64,000 nucleotides of DNA from UBA2020 sp964551435 (GTDB lineage Bacteria > Pseudomonadota > Alphaproteobacteria > Micavibrionales > UBA2020): the NCBI GenBank assembly GCA_964551435.1, contig CAZKBS010000006.1:1-64000 (forward strand). The letters are read 5' to 3'. Positions 50,938 to 58,852 of this stretch are shown here, piece by piece. Under the pieces are notes generated by a model. It had not been told where the DNA came from, searched no databases, and saw nothing but the letters and a program-made list of their open reading frames with translations. How positions within the stretch are numbered: position 1 is the stretch's first letter; every line of letters begins with the position of its first letter. Made by a program: the position numbers and the translations under genes.

Positions 50938-52634
50938 GGCAGGGCTTTCTGGTGCTGCGGGGTTGCCGAATGTCCGGTTGCGTCATAAAGACGGCCGTTT
51001 TCCAGTTTGTAGCGCCGTGCGGCAAGGCCGGTCAGATTCGCATCTTCTGAAACCAGCACAATCGCCGCCTGCGGTGCGATGCGTGCCAGTAGGCGGAAAA
51101 CCATGTGATATCCATCGCGGTCAAGAGCGCGGTCAGCTTCGTCGAATAAAATGATTTTGGGATGCGATGCCAGCACGCGGGCGATGGCAATACGCTGACG
51201 CAGGCCGGGCGGTACATCGTCGCCCCCTTGCGGTTGCAGAACGGTATCATAGCCGTTTGGCAGCAGTGCGACGTCACGGTCAATCAAAAGCTCCCGCGCG
51301 AGGGAGAATGCAGCCTTTTCCGGCACGAGCCCGAAGCGCGTGAGGTTTTCGCGGATGGTGCCGTGGAAAATAATCCCCTCCGTCGCCAGATAACCGACAT
51401 GGTCGGGCAGGTGTTCAGGCGGATAGCGGCGCGAATCGACGTTGTCGATCATCACCTCGCCCCTGTCCGGTGGATAAAGACCGGAGAGAATTTCCAGTAG
51501 CGTCGTTTTGCCGCTGCCGGGCGTTCCGCTGATGGCAATGGTCTCTCCGGGGCTCAGCGTGATATCAATATCTTCGAGAATATGACGAAAACCGAGCCCG
51601 CGGACGCTCAGATATCCAGCAGGCAGCGGTAATTGCGGTGCCGGGCTGCGGCGTACCAGCGGCAGGGTGAAAATCTGTTCGACCTTGGCGCGGGCAAGAA
51701 TATATTCCTGATACCGCGCCCACAGGGCAAGCCCGCGCTGCGCTGGTTGCATCAGGCGGCCTGACAGTTGCAGTGTCGCAATCAATGCGCCTGTGGTGAT
51801 GCCGCCTCCGATAACGGCGACAGCGCCCGCCGTCATCACGGCCACCATCATCAGGTGGGAAATCATGGTGCCGAAGTTAAAGGCGCGTGTCGAAGCCTCG
51901 GCGGCAAAAAAACTGCCAAGGCCGGATTTCTCCTGCAAATATTCATATCGGCGCGAGAGCAGGTTTTCGAGCGCGAAAGCCTTGACGGTATGAATTCCCT
52001 TCAGGCATTCGACAAGATATTCATACCGCTCGTCATCTTCGGCGTCGCGGCGCGCGAGGGCGGCCTGCAGCTTGCGCCCCTGCAATAAAGAAACGCCGAT
52101 AAAAACGCCGAGCAATAGCAGCGGCACCAGCGTGAGCGGTGGGGCAATGTATAAAATGACGCCCAGAAAAACGGGAATAAAGGCCAATTCCACAATCGTG
52201 ACGGCGATATAACCGTTTTCGAAATCCTTCAGCTTGCCGATGGCGGCCATGCGGTGCAGGAATTCCCCAATCCCAGTGCTGCGGCTGCGCGCGGCATCGG
52301 CAGAGAGCAGGCGGCGCATCGCGGCGGTTGATACCGCGTGTTCGTAAACCGCGCCGCGCCAGCCCATCATCCACGCGCGGGCCAGACGCAATCCGGTTTC
52401 GCAGGCGACGGCAAAAATCACCCCCGCCAGCAATAGCGGCAAAGTGCCGGATTCCGGATTGGGAAGGATGCGGTCGTAAACCTGCAATGTCATGATGGGG
52501 AGGGCAAGCGAGAGCAGATTGAGGGCAATCGTGCCCAGAAGAAGATAAAACCTGTCTTCATGCGCAATCTCCGGCGCCGTCATGCCGGGGGGATTGTGCA
52601 GCTGTCGCCTTGCGGCGGATTTGGGGGATTTCAT
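50934..52634 (-). CDS. second type I secretion ABC protein, degenerate NBD
   Basis: 566 aa. No C39-like domain. Six-helix membrane domain about 25-300 (LPIMTLQVYDRILPNPESGTL marks the first part), then NBD with Walker A SGTPGSGKTT (about 370), Walker B KIILFDEADRALD (about 490) and intact D-loop. The signature reads VPPGL (in DDVPPGLRQR, about 473) instead of LSGGQ, and the switch histidine is replaced by serine (VLVSEDANL). It overlaps its neighbours on both sides with ATGA junctions. Together with the next gene it likely forms a two-protein exporter in which each half lacks different key residues. Confidence 0.86.
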   Translation of the reverse strand: MKSPKSAARRQLHNPPGMTAPEIAHEDRFYLLLGTIALNLLSLALPIMTLQVYDRILPNPESGTLPLLLAGVIFAVACETGLRLARAWMMGWRGAVYEHAVSTAAMRRLLSADAARSRSTGIGEFLHRMAAIGKLKDFENGYIAVTIVELAFIPVFLGVILYIAPPLTLVPLLLLGVFIGVSLLQGRKLQAALARRDAEDDERYEYLVECLKGIHTVKAFALENLLSRRYEYLQEKSGLGSFFAAEASTRAFNFGTMISHLMMVAVMTAGAVAVIGGGITTGALIATLQLSGRLMQPAQRGLALWARYQEYILARAKVEQIFTLPLVRRSPAPQLPLPAGYLSVRGLGFRHILEDIDITLSPGETIAISGTPGSGKTTLLEILSGLYPPDRGEVMIDNVDSRRYPPEHLPDHVGYLATEGIIFHGTIRENLTRFGLVPEKAAFSLARELLIDRDVALLPNGYDTVLQPQGGDDVPPGLRQRIAIARVLASHPKIILFDEADRALDRDGYHMVFRLLARIAPQAAIVLVSEDANLTGLAARRYKLENGRLYDATGHSATPQHQKALP

Positions 52635-54616
52635 CCGAACAATCCTCCGCCGTGGCCGTTAAAAAGACCGGAGAGCAGGCCACCGCCGTGATCGCTGCCC
52701 GATGGCAGCAGGCCGAGACCTTCAACAATATTGCCGACAGGTTCGGGTAGATGTAGCGCGCCATCGGTGACGCCGCTGACAAGCCCGCCCAGCCCCTCGC
52801 TGCCCAAAAGCGATCCGGCATCCAGCTGCGGCCATGCGGCGTCGCCGCCGCCCTGCGGGCCACTGCCCAGAAGGGTGCCGAGCAAATCCTCCGTCCCTTG
52901 AAGCGTGCTATCCAGCAGCGCCATGGCGCCGTTTGCGGTACCTTCGTCGCTGGCGGCCTCGCCAAGCAGGCATTGCGCGATATCAATCACATCACCGGTA
53001 ATGGGTGTTACCAGTGGAATATCTATGGTTATGCTCACGTCATCCAGAATCTGTATGCCTGCCAGTGTGGTATCGAGCCCGAGGGTCAGGCCGTTATCAC
53101 CCTGCTGGAGACCAAGGCCAAGGTCGATGTCACCTGTAATATTTTCGACGGTGTCTAGATTGATATCAATTTGTGGCAGGCCGACATCATTCTGGACAGC
53201 AAGGTCGCTATCGTCGGCCGAATGATCGCTCTGGCCGATGCTGCCAAGAGTGTCTTCAAGGGATGATACGATTCCTTCGGTTGTGCCCGTTACGATATCT
53301 TGCAGGCTGCCGGCGACGCCGCCGATGATATCTTCGGCAGCTTCAGCCGGATTGTCGAAAATGCCCGACAGGGTTTCGGGGGAGGTCAGATTAGACAGCA
53401 TATCCGACACTGGCGCCAGCGCACCGTTCACCACGGGCATGATGACGGGGGCATTGATTTGCGTATCAAGGGTAATCACGGGTAAATCAGCGGCGAGACC
53501 ATCAAGCGTAATGCCAATGCCATTTCCGCCCACAGCATCCAGCCCGAGTGCGATATCGATATCGCCGATAATGTTTTCAAGAACGTCAAGGTTCACATCC
53601 AGATCCGGAATCCCCAAGTCGGTATGCACCTGCAGGTCGTAATCTCCGTTCATCGGCGGCGGGGCACCCAGCAGGCTGCCGATAATGCTCTCGACCGTTG
53701 TTGAAACGCCGTCAAGCAGCGGTTGCGCGATTCCTGTGACAATATCCACGACAGGGTCCGCAATCGTGAGAACTTCGCCAATCAAGGGGTTCAGGAGGGG
53801 GATATCAATGTTGATGACCCCGTCCAGAACGGGGATATCCAGAAGAACTGTGTCGAGATCGATGCTCAACCCGTCATCCGGATCGAACCCGATGCCAATG
53901 CCAAGGTCGATATCTCCAACGATATTTTCCAGCGGGTCCAGATTGATGTCGATAACAGGCAGGCCGATGTTGTTATCGCCAAGAATGTCGATATCACCGC
54001 CATTGTTTCCGCCGTTATTACCACCATTATCACCGCCGCCGTTGTCGCCGCCGCCGTTATCATCGTTATCGTTGTCGCCATTATCATCGTCGTCATCGGT
54101 ATTATCATCACGGTCATTAACAGTGCTGCTTTGGGGCGGCGCATCCATCAGGCGGGCGATATTGGCGAGGATGTTGCCGTCAATGCCATCGCCGCTGAGC
54201 GCGCGGGCCGCATCGTTTCCGGCAAAGGCAGAAACAGGGCCGCTGTTCAAACCTTCTGCGGTATTGGTGCCGAGCATCGCGCCATCCATGCCGGCAGGCT
54301 GAAGTCCGGCAGCAATGTTTCTGGCTGCGGCCAGCAGCCACGATGGCGCATAGGGGTCTGCCAGTGCGGCATCCATACCGTCAAAACCGTTGCCGCTACC
54401 CGCAGCATCTGTTTGGCGCGCTTGCAGCAGTAAATAGTTGAGGTTCCCTGAACCGAACAGGCTTTCAGTGATGCCGTCAAGGTCGCCTGTCATGTAAAGA
54501 TCCGCATCCAGCTTATGCGTTTGTACGGGCGCATCGGTCAGCAGGGCGGCATCGGCGCTCGGCGCATTATTCGTAGCCGCGACGGGAGGGGCGGAAAAGG
54601 ATGCGTCTGTGGACAT
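52631..54616 (-). CDS. acidic three-repeat protein, predicted type I secretion substrate
   Basis: 661 aa, not a family I recognise. N-terminal 160 residues Ala/Gly/Asp-rich; then an almost pure Asp/Asn/Gly linker (about 167-207). Three long repeats follow at about 208-318, 325-460 and 469-587. Each opens with the core GLPxIDINLDxxENIxGDIDLGLGL (218-243, 335-359, 479-503) and continues with hydrophobic helices of Ile/Leu/Val. The C-terminal 75 residues are Gly/Leu-rich and end in GHGGGLFG. No N-terminal signal peptide, one cysteine, very acidic. Its ATGA overlap with two secretion ABC genes and a HlyD gene makes it the probable cargo. The Asp-rich body suggests calcium binding after export. 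Confidence 0.8.
   Translation of the reverse strand: MSTDASFSAPPVAATNNAPSADAALLTDAPVQTHKLDADLYMTGDLDGITESLFGSGNLNYLLLQARQTDAAGSGNGFDGMDAALADPYAPSWLLAAARNIAAGLQPAGMDGAMLGTNTAEGLNSGPVSAFAGNDAARALSGDGIDGNILANIARLMDAPPQSSTVNDRDDNTDDDDDNGDNDNDDNGGGDNGGGDNGGNNGGNNGGDIDILGDNNIGLPVIDINLDPLENIVGDIDLGIGIGFDPDDGLSIDLDTVLLDIPVLDGVINIDIPLLNPLIGEVLTIADPVVDIVTGIAQPLLDGVSTTVESIIGSLLGAPPPMNGDYDLQVHTDLGIPDLDVNLDVLENIIGDIDIALGLDAVGGNGIGITLDGLAADLPVITLDTQINAPVIMPVVNGALAPVSDMLSNLTSPETLSGIFDNPAEAAEDIIGGVAGSLQDIVTGTTEGIVSSLEDTLGSIGQSDHSADDSDLAVQNDVGLPQIDINLDTVENITGDIDLGLGLQQGDNGLTLGLDTTLAGIQILDDVSITIDIPLVTPITGDVIDIAQCLLGEAASDEGTANGAMALLDSTLQGTEDLLGTLLGSGPQGGGDAAWPQLDAGSLLGSEGLGGLVSGVTDGALHLPEPVGNIVEGLGLLPSGSDHGGGLLSGLFNGHGGGLFG
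52856..53995 (-). repeat. three large degenerate coding repeats
   Basis: Repeat units in the 661-aa protein: about 53663-53995 (R1), 53237-53644 (R2) and 52856-53212 (R3). The shared core is the block ENIxGDIDLGLGL. Unit length varies from about 110 to 135 residues because R2 has an extra helix-rich segment before its end. Confidence 0.75.
53996..54118 (-). repeat. Asp/Asn/Gly low-complexity coding tract
   Basis: 41 residues, almost only D, N and G, encoded by imperfect GGTGGNNATAAT-like units (reverse reads show repeated ACCACC/GCCGCC and ATCATC). Likely a flexible, cation-binding linker and a slippage-prone site. Confidence 0.8.
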
Positions 54617-54749
54617 GGCGGTCTCTTTCTGACGGTTGTGTATTTTTTCATATTACAACTTAAAGTTTAACGTCGGCTTAATTTATCGTTATTTATCAAA
54701 AACATACTTTGGTATGCCGGTAGGGAAAACAATATCGGCGGGCCGCGAA

Positions 54750-54793
54750 GGGCGATGCAGGTCTGCCCGAGGGGAAGGCAGACGGCATCGCCC
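54750..54793 (-). promoter_or_regulatory. strong stem-loop inside the secretion operon leader
   Basis: GGGCGATGC (54750-54758) pairs with GCATCGCCC (54785-54793), and inner GTCTGCC (54761-54767) with GGCAGAC (54777-54783), with a small asymmetric bulge and a 9-nt loop. It begins 12 bp after the 92-aa gene's stop and ends about 130 bp before the repeat-protein start. No T-run follows on either strand, so it is not a classic terminator. It could be an RNA-processing or stability element that uncouples the two genes. Confidence 0.7.
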
Positions 54794-54804
54794 CTCACGC
54801 CGCT

Positions 54805-55083
54805 TCAGGCGCGCGCTGCGCGCTCCGCAAACGCGCAGGCTGCGACCGGAGGGAAGGGTGGGTTCCGCAGCGCTGCGCGCAAGCCGGATGGCTGTTGTAT
54901 GTCCGGCGCTGAACCGCCGTCTGAAAAAATGCGCATCACGTCATGTTCGCTGGCGGCCATATGGCCGGTTAATTCGCGCACGATGCGCGCGGCGGCGTAA
55001 TCGGATACGGCGCGAACGGTAAAGATTTCATCTCCGGCCTTGGTATGGATGCAGACGCTGTAAAAATCCTGATCTGTGTGCAT
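54805..55083 (-). CDS. small protein at the head of the secretion operon
   Basis: 92 aa, not recognised. The first 64 residues look folded (strand FYSVCIHTKAGDEIFTV, then helix DYAAARIVRELTGHM and strand-like DVMRIFSD); the rest is Pro/Ala/Arg-rich. No signal peptide. AAAGGGG precedes the ATG by 5 to 6 bp. It is the first reading frame after the sigma-54 promoter, with a leader of about 30 nt, which argues for a real gene. Could be a regulator or a chaperone for the secreted protein; nothing proves it. Confidence 0.55.
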   Translation of the reverse strand: MHTDQDFYSVCIHTKAGDEIFTVRAVSDYAAARIVRELTGHMAASEHDVMRIFSDGGSAPDIQQPSGLRAALRNPPFPPVAACAFAERAARA

Positions 55084-55122
55084 GGCGAACCCCTTTGGTG
55101 CAGCGTGAATGAAGATTGTTTT

Positions 55123-55138
55123 GCACAGGCTGTGCCAG
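55123..55138 (-). promoter_or_regulatory. sigma-54 (-24/-12) promoter for the secretion operon
   Basis: Read on the minus strand: CTGGCACAGCCTGTGCA. GG of the -24 element and GC of the -12 element are separated by exactly 10 bases, as RpoN requires, and the match to YTGGCACG-N4-TTGCW is close. The predicted start is near 55111, facing the 92-aa gene and then the repeat-protein/ABC/HlyD genes. The divergent gene encodes a sigma-54 activator. Confidence 0.75.
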
Positions 55139-55186
55139 CGTTGAAATCGAGATTTTTCAGCGCTGCATACAAATGACTCCACGCAT

Positions 55187-55250
55187 TTTGCAAGACCGCA
55201 CCGCCTGCGCCTGTGCGCTTTGCAAGACTTTGTTAGGGCTTTTGCAATAC
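55187..55250. repeat. three phased direct repeats TTTGCAA(G/T)AC, likely enhancer sites
   Basis: Copies at 55187-55196 and 55219-55228 (TTTGCAAGAC) and 55241-55250 (TTTGCAATAC). Offsets of 32 and 22 bp are close to three and two helical turns, so they lie on about the same face of DNA. They are 50 to 110 bp upstream of the sigma-54 promoter, the usual place for NtrC-type enhancer binding. Confidence 0.65.
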
Positions 55251-55265
55251 AATCTAAAATTGTAT
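55247..55265. promoter_or_regulatory. 19-bp palindrome before the activator gene
   Basis: ATACAAT-CTAAA-ATTGTAT, a perfect 7-bp inverted repeat 18 bp ahead of the activator's ATG. It overlaps the third direct repeat. Possible autoregulatory operator. Confidence 0.5.
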
Positions 55266-55283
55266 AAAGCGAACGAGGTCGCC

Positions 55284-56714
55284 ATGAATATGCCCATCGG
55301 CAGAATATTGATTGTGGAGGACAGCCCGGCATTGGCCGCGACATATGCCGATTATCTGTCGCGTGCCGGTCATACTGCGGAAATGGCGGGCAGCGTCGCG
55401 GCGGCGGATGCGCGGCTCGGGGAAGCCCATTTCGATTGCGTGCTTTTGGATATACATCTGCCCGACGGCGAAGGAGTTGAAGTGATTGCCGCGATGCGGC
55501 GGCAGGGGATATCGACGCCCGTTGTGGTGCTGACGGCGGAGCGTTCGATTGATACGGCTGTAGCGGCGATCCGTGCGGGTGCGCAGGATTATTTGTCCAA
55601 ACCCGTGACGGCGGAGCGTTTGAATTTAACATTGCGGCATATTCTGGAGCAGCAGGCGCTGCGCCGGATTGTCAGCGATTACCGCGCGATGGAACGCGAC
55701 AGGTTTTGCGATTTTATTGGAGCATCGCCGGCGATGCAGATTGTTTACTGCGTCATCGAAAACGCGGCGCAAAGCCGCGCGCCGGTTTTTATCACGGGCG
55801 AAAGCGGCACGGGCAAAGAACTGGCAGCGCGTGCCATCCATACCATGGGGCCACGGCGACATAAACCGTTTGAAGCCCTCAACTGCGCCGCCGTGCCGGG
55901 CAGTCTGATCGAAAGCGAGATTTTCGGCCATGCGCGCGGGGCTTTTACGGGGGCGATATCGCGCTACACGGGGGCGGCGGAGCGCGCGCATGAAGGGACG
56001 TTGTTTCTGGACGAACTGCCGGAAATGCAGCCGGAAATGCAATCCAAATTGCTGCGCTTCACCCAAAGCGGCAGTTTCCGCGCATTGGGTGCGCCGCGCG
56101 AGACTTCGGTCGATGTGCGCTTCGTCTGCGCCACCAACCGCGAACCGCTGGCCGCCGTCGCGCAAGGGGCGCTGCGCGAGGATTTATATTACCGTTTAAA
56201 TGTCATCTCGCTGCACCTGCCGCCGCTGCGCGAGCGGGGGGATGATATCCTGCTGATTGCGGAAAACCTGCTGTCGCGCATGGCGGCGGAGGAAAAAAAG
56301 AGATTTACCTGCATCAGCGCCGATGCCGCCGAAATGCTGCGGGTGTGGCATTGGCCGGGCAATGTCCGCGAGCTACAAAACGTCCTGCGGCGCGCTATCG
56401 TCATGAATGACGGCGAAGTTTTGACGGCGGATATGTTGCCGCACTTTTCGACCGCTGCTGTGACGAGGCCTTTATCGCCGCCGACATCAGATATGGCGCA
56501 GCATGCGCAAAGCGTGCCCGCGGCGCGCGGCCCTTCGCTCAAAGAGGTCGAGCGGTTGCATATCGAAAAAACGATTGCGGATTGCGGCGGCAATATTTGC
56601 GCCGCCGCGCGCAAACTCGGGGTTAATCCGTCAACCCTGCACCGGAAAATCGGCAAGTGGCGCAAAGAGGCCGGCGCATCAACGGCGATGCCGCGCCGCG
56701 GTGCGCTCGATTAA
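55284..56714 (+). CDS. sigma-54-dependent response regulator (NtrC family)
   Basis: 476 aa. Receiver domain (about 7-120) with Asp56 in LLDIHLPD and Lys in LSKPV. AAA+ domain with Walker A GESGTGKE (172-179), the RpoN-contacting loop GAFTGA (219-224), Walker B GTLFLDE (238-244) and arginine-rich REDLYYRLNVISL. Fis-type helix-turn-helix at the C terminus (HIEKTIADCGGN, AAARKLGVNPSTLHRKI; about 425-460). The ATG lies behind GAGG and matches the receiver's usual start. Divergent from the secretion operon across 200 bp holding a sigma-54 promoter and repeats, so that operon is its probable target. Its last 36 bp overlap the convergent REC-HPt gene. Confidence 0.93.
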   Translation: MNMPIGRILIVEDSPALAATYADYLSRAGHTAEMAGSVAAADARLGEAHFDCVLLDIHLPDGEGVEVIAAMRRQGISTPVVVLTAERSIDTAVAAIRAGAQDYLSKPVTAERLNLTLRHILEQQALRRIVSDYRAMERDRFCDFIGASPAMQIVYCVIENAAQSRAPVFITGESGTGKELAARAIHTMGPRRHKPFEALNCAAVPGSLIESEIFGHARGAFTGAISRYTGAAERAHEGTLFLDELPEMQPEMQSKLLRFTQSGSFRALGAPRETSVDVRFVCATNREPLAAVAQGALREDLYYRLNVISLHLPPLRERGDDILLIAENLLSRMAAEEKKRFTCISADAAEMLRVWHWPGNVRELQNVLRRAIVMNDGEVLTADMLPHFSTAAVTRPLSPPTSDMAQHAQSVPAARGPSLKEVERLHIEKTIADCGGNICAAARKLGVNPSTLHRKIGKWRKEAGASTAMPRRGALD

Positions 56715-57398
56715 CGCGGCGGCCTGCAGGCAGGCGGCATAAAGCGCGCGGAAATCTTTTTCATACTCCATGCGCGACGTAGCCACAGCGGAGGGGACGT
56801 CAGACGTGATATAAATATGTTCCACCCGCGCGGCGGCCGTTGCCACATCGGCGGTTTTCAGCATATCTGCCAGTGCGCGCAGCGTATGGGCTTCGCGGCG
56901 CAGGGCGGCTGTATCGCGGGTCAGCCAGTAACGCTGGCAGGCGGCAGCGCGGGCGCGTAATTCTTCGGCATAAACGGATAGCAGCCGCAGGGGGATGTCG
57001 GACATATCCTGCGCGGGGGGAGGTTGCCCTTCCACAGCAAGGCCTGATTCTTCGATGGCTTGTAAAATCTTGTCGCGGTCGAGCGGTTTTTGAAAACAGC
57101 GCCGGTATCCTGCGCCAAGTGCGCGTATTTCGATATCCATATCCACGAAACCGCTGACAGCATAAAGCGGTATGCGCCGCGGATTATGCTGCTGGATATG
57201 GCGCGCCAGCGCAAAGCCATCCATCTGCGGCATGGTAAGGTCGAAAAATCCGATATCATAAGCATGTGCGACAAAAAATTCGATAGCTTCGCGGCCGCTG
57301 GCTGCGGCGTCGGCATGATGACCCATGCGTTCAGCAACCATTGTAAAAAGCTTGCGGTTGGTGGCGCTGTCGTCGGTGATTAAAAAACGCAGCGGCAT
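56679..57398 (-). CDS. receiver-HPt phosphotransfer protein
   Basis: 239 aa. Receiver domain (1-125): acidic pair ITDDSA (7-12), Asp53 in GFFDLTMPQMDG, Lys in FQKPLD (about 104). HPt-like domain (about 135-235) with histidine His171 in RREAHTLRALADML. It can therefore take phosphate on Asp53 and pass it through His171. It overlaps the 3' end of the sigma-54 regulator gene, on the opposite strand. As a phosphotransfer node it could connect the nearby kinase to the NtrC-type regulator. Confidence 0.82.
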   Translation of the reverse strand: MPLRFLITDDSATNRKLFTMVAERMGHHADAAASGREAIEFFVAHAYDIGFFDLTMPQMDGFALARHIQQHNPRRIPLYAVSGFVDMDIEIRALGAGYRRCFQKPLDRDKILQAIEESGLAVEGQPPPAQDMSDIPLRLLSVYAEELRARAAACQRYWLTRDTAALRREAHTLRALADMLKTADVATAAARVEHIYITSDVPSAVATSRMEYEKDFRALYAACLQAAALIERTAARHRR

Positions 57399-57451
57399 GC
57401 TTTTCTTTCTTTTTTTACGGGCAGGTAATGATTGCGCGTTACAATTAAAAG

Positions 57452-57844
57452 ATGACGGATGAACAAAAAATAATCCTTATCGCGGATGACGATGCGCAAA
57501 TGCGGCTTTCTTTGCGGCATATTCTTGCGCGTGCTGGATATCTTGTCGATGAGGCTTCGAATGGCCGCGAAGCGGTGCAGCGTATTCATGCACGCGAAGG
57601 CGGATACGATGTGGTGTTGATGGATATCATCATGCCGGATCAGGAAGGCATCGAAACAATCCTGTATCTGCGCAAAAATCATCCGGATTTGCGTATTATT
57701 GCGATGTCGGGCGGCGCGCGGCTTTATGATTTCAATCCCCTGAAACTGGCGCAGGACTGTGGCGCGAACTTTGTGATTGCGAAACCGTTCGAACCCGCCG
57801 CGATACGCAATTTGGTCAATCTTTGCATCGCCGATATGGGATGA
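57452..57844 (+). CDS. single-domain response regulator
   Basis: 130 aa receiver domain only. ADDDAQMR (11-18), Asp58 in VLMDIIMPDQEG, switch serine in IAMSGGA (about 92-98), lysine in VIAKPFEP (about 117). No output domain, so it acts as a phosphate carrier, sink or protein-interaction switch. It starts 53 bp from the divergent REC-HPt gene and its stop is 8 bp from the kinase gene's stop. Confidence 0.88.
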   Translation: MTDEQKIILIADDDAQMRLSLRHILARAGYLVDEASNGREAVQRIHAREGGYDVVLMDIIMPDQEGIETILYLRKNHPDLRIIAMSGGARLYDFNPLKLAQDCGANFVIAKPFEPAAIRNLVNLCIADMG

Positions 57845-57852
57845 TTTTTGTT

Positions 57853-58773
57853 TCATGCGCTTTGTGCCATGGCCGGAAACAATAACTCAAAACGAGATCC
57901 CTTGAAACGCGTGGTGGTGACAATAATCCCGCCGCCAGCTTCTTGCATCAGTCCCTGAAGCGCGGCGAGGCCAAGGCCGGTGCCGGCGCCAACATCACGG
58001 GTTGTGAAAAAAGGCTCGAAAATACGCTGCGCAATGTCGCGTGTCATGCCTTCGCCATCATCCTCGACCCGCAGGCGCAGGTACTCCCCCACCCGTATAT
58101 ACCCGTTGATAACGGTTACGGTATCGCCCGCCGTTTCACCGCCCGAAATGATAACGCCGTTTTCATCACCGCAAGGAACACTGAAGCGGGCGCGGTCAAG
58201 CGTGACGCGAATGTGTCCGGCGCGTACACCAATCGCATGGTCGGCATTCAGGCACAAATTGACTAGTGCCTGCCCGATCTGCGTGGCATCGGCGGTAATT
58301 GTATCTTCGCCGTCTTTGATATCGCTGCGGTAGCTCAGACGTACCGATCGGCGCAGGCAGGGGCGCAGCAGGGCCATGCTTTCTTCTGTGATGTGGTGAA
58401 GCGATACGGGCATGCCTGCGGTGGCGGTATCCGGATGGCCGCGGCGGCTATAACGCATGAGCTGTGCGACAATATTCTGGCCGCGGCGTGCCGCCGTGGT
58501 GATTTGGCGCGCCATATCCTGCTGTTCGGGTGCGGTAATCAGATCTTCTTCGAGCAAAACGCCGAAGCCGAGAATAGAGCCGAGAATATTGTTAAAATCA
58601 TGCGCAATCCCGCCTGCCAGCGTGCCGAGAGATTCGTGCTTGCGCGCCGCGCGCAGCTCCGCCGCCTGACGGCTGAGCAGTATGCCAAGTTTTCTTGTGC
58701 GCCAGAGAAGCGCGGCAACCAGCACAATCAAAACGGCGCAGAGGGCGGGCAGATAGGTGGAAATATCGAACAT
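57853..58773 (-). CDS. membrane-anchored sensor histidine kinase
   Basis: 306 aa. One N-terminal membrane helix (about 8-26, YLPALCAVLIVLVAALLW), a short linker, then HisKA with GIAHDFNNILGSILGF (His58) and HATPase with NLCLNADHAIG (N-box), GEGMTRDIAQRIFEPFFTT and GTGLGLAALQG. It has no large sensory domain, so input must come from a partner or from the membrane. The start at 58773 has GAAGGAAA upstream and puts the helix at the N terminus; a longer frame upstream looks non-coding. Likely the kinase for the two nearby receivers and/or the NtrC-type regulator. Confidence 0.88.
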   Translation of the reverse strand: MFDISTYLPALCAVLIVLVAALLWRTRKLGILLSRQAAELRAARKHESLGTLAGGIAHDFNNILGSILGFGVLLEEDLITAPEQQDMARQITTAARRGQNIVAQLMRYSRRGHPDTATAGMPVSLHHITEESMALLRPCLRRSVRLSYRSDIKDGEDTITADATQIGQALVNLCLNADHAIGVRAGHIRVTLDRARFSVPCGDENGVIISGGETAGDTVTVINGYIRVGEYLRLRVEDDGEGMTRDIAQRIFEPFFTTRDVGAGTGLGLAALQGLMQEAGGGIIVTTTRFKGSRFELLFPAMAQSA

Positions 58774-58852
58774 GGGATTTCCTTCGCTGCATCTTTTATT
58801 ATATGCAACCAAGGGTTGTTGGGCAAGCGCCGCGCCAGCGCGGCATACGGTG

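Noticed and set aside
53996..54118. Short repeated ACCACC/GCCGCC units that could suggest a CRISPR or microsatellite element
   Set aside because: They are in frame and encode the Asp/Asn/Gly linker of the repeat protein; no spacer-repeat periodicity and no cas genes.
54741..54800. Reading the leader stem-loop as a rho-independent terminator
   Set aside because: Neither strand has a T-run after the stem, and the downstream gene is in the same orientation with the stem in its leader.
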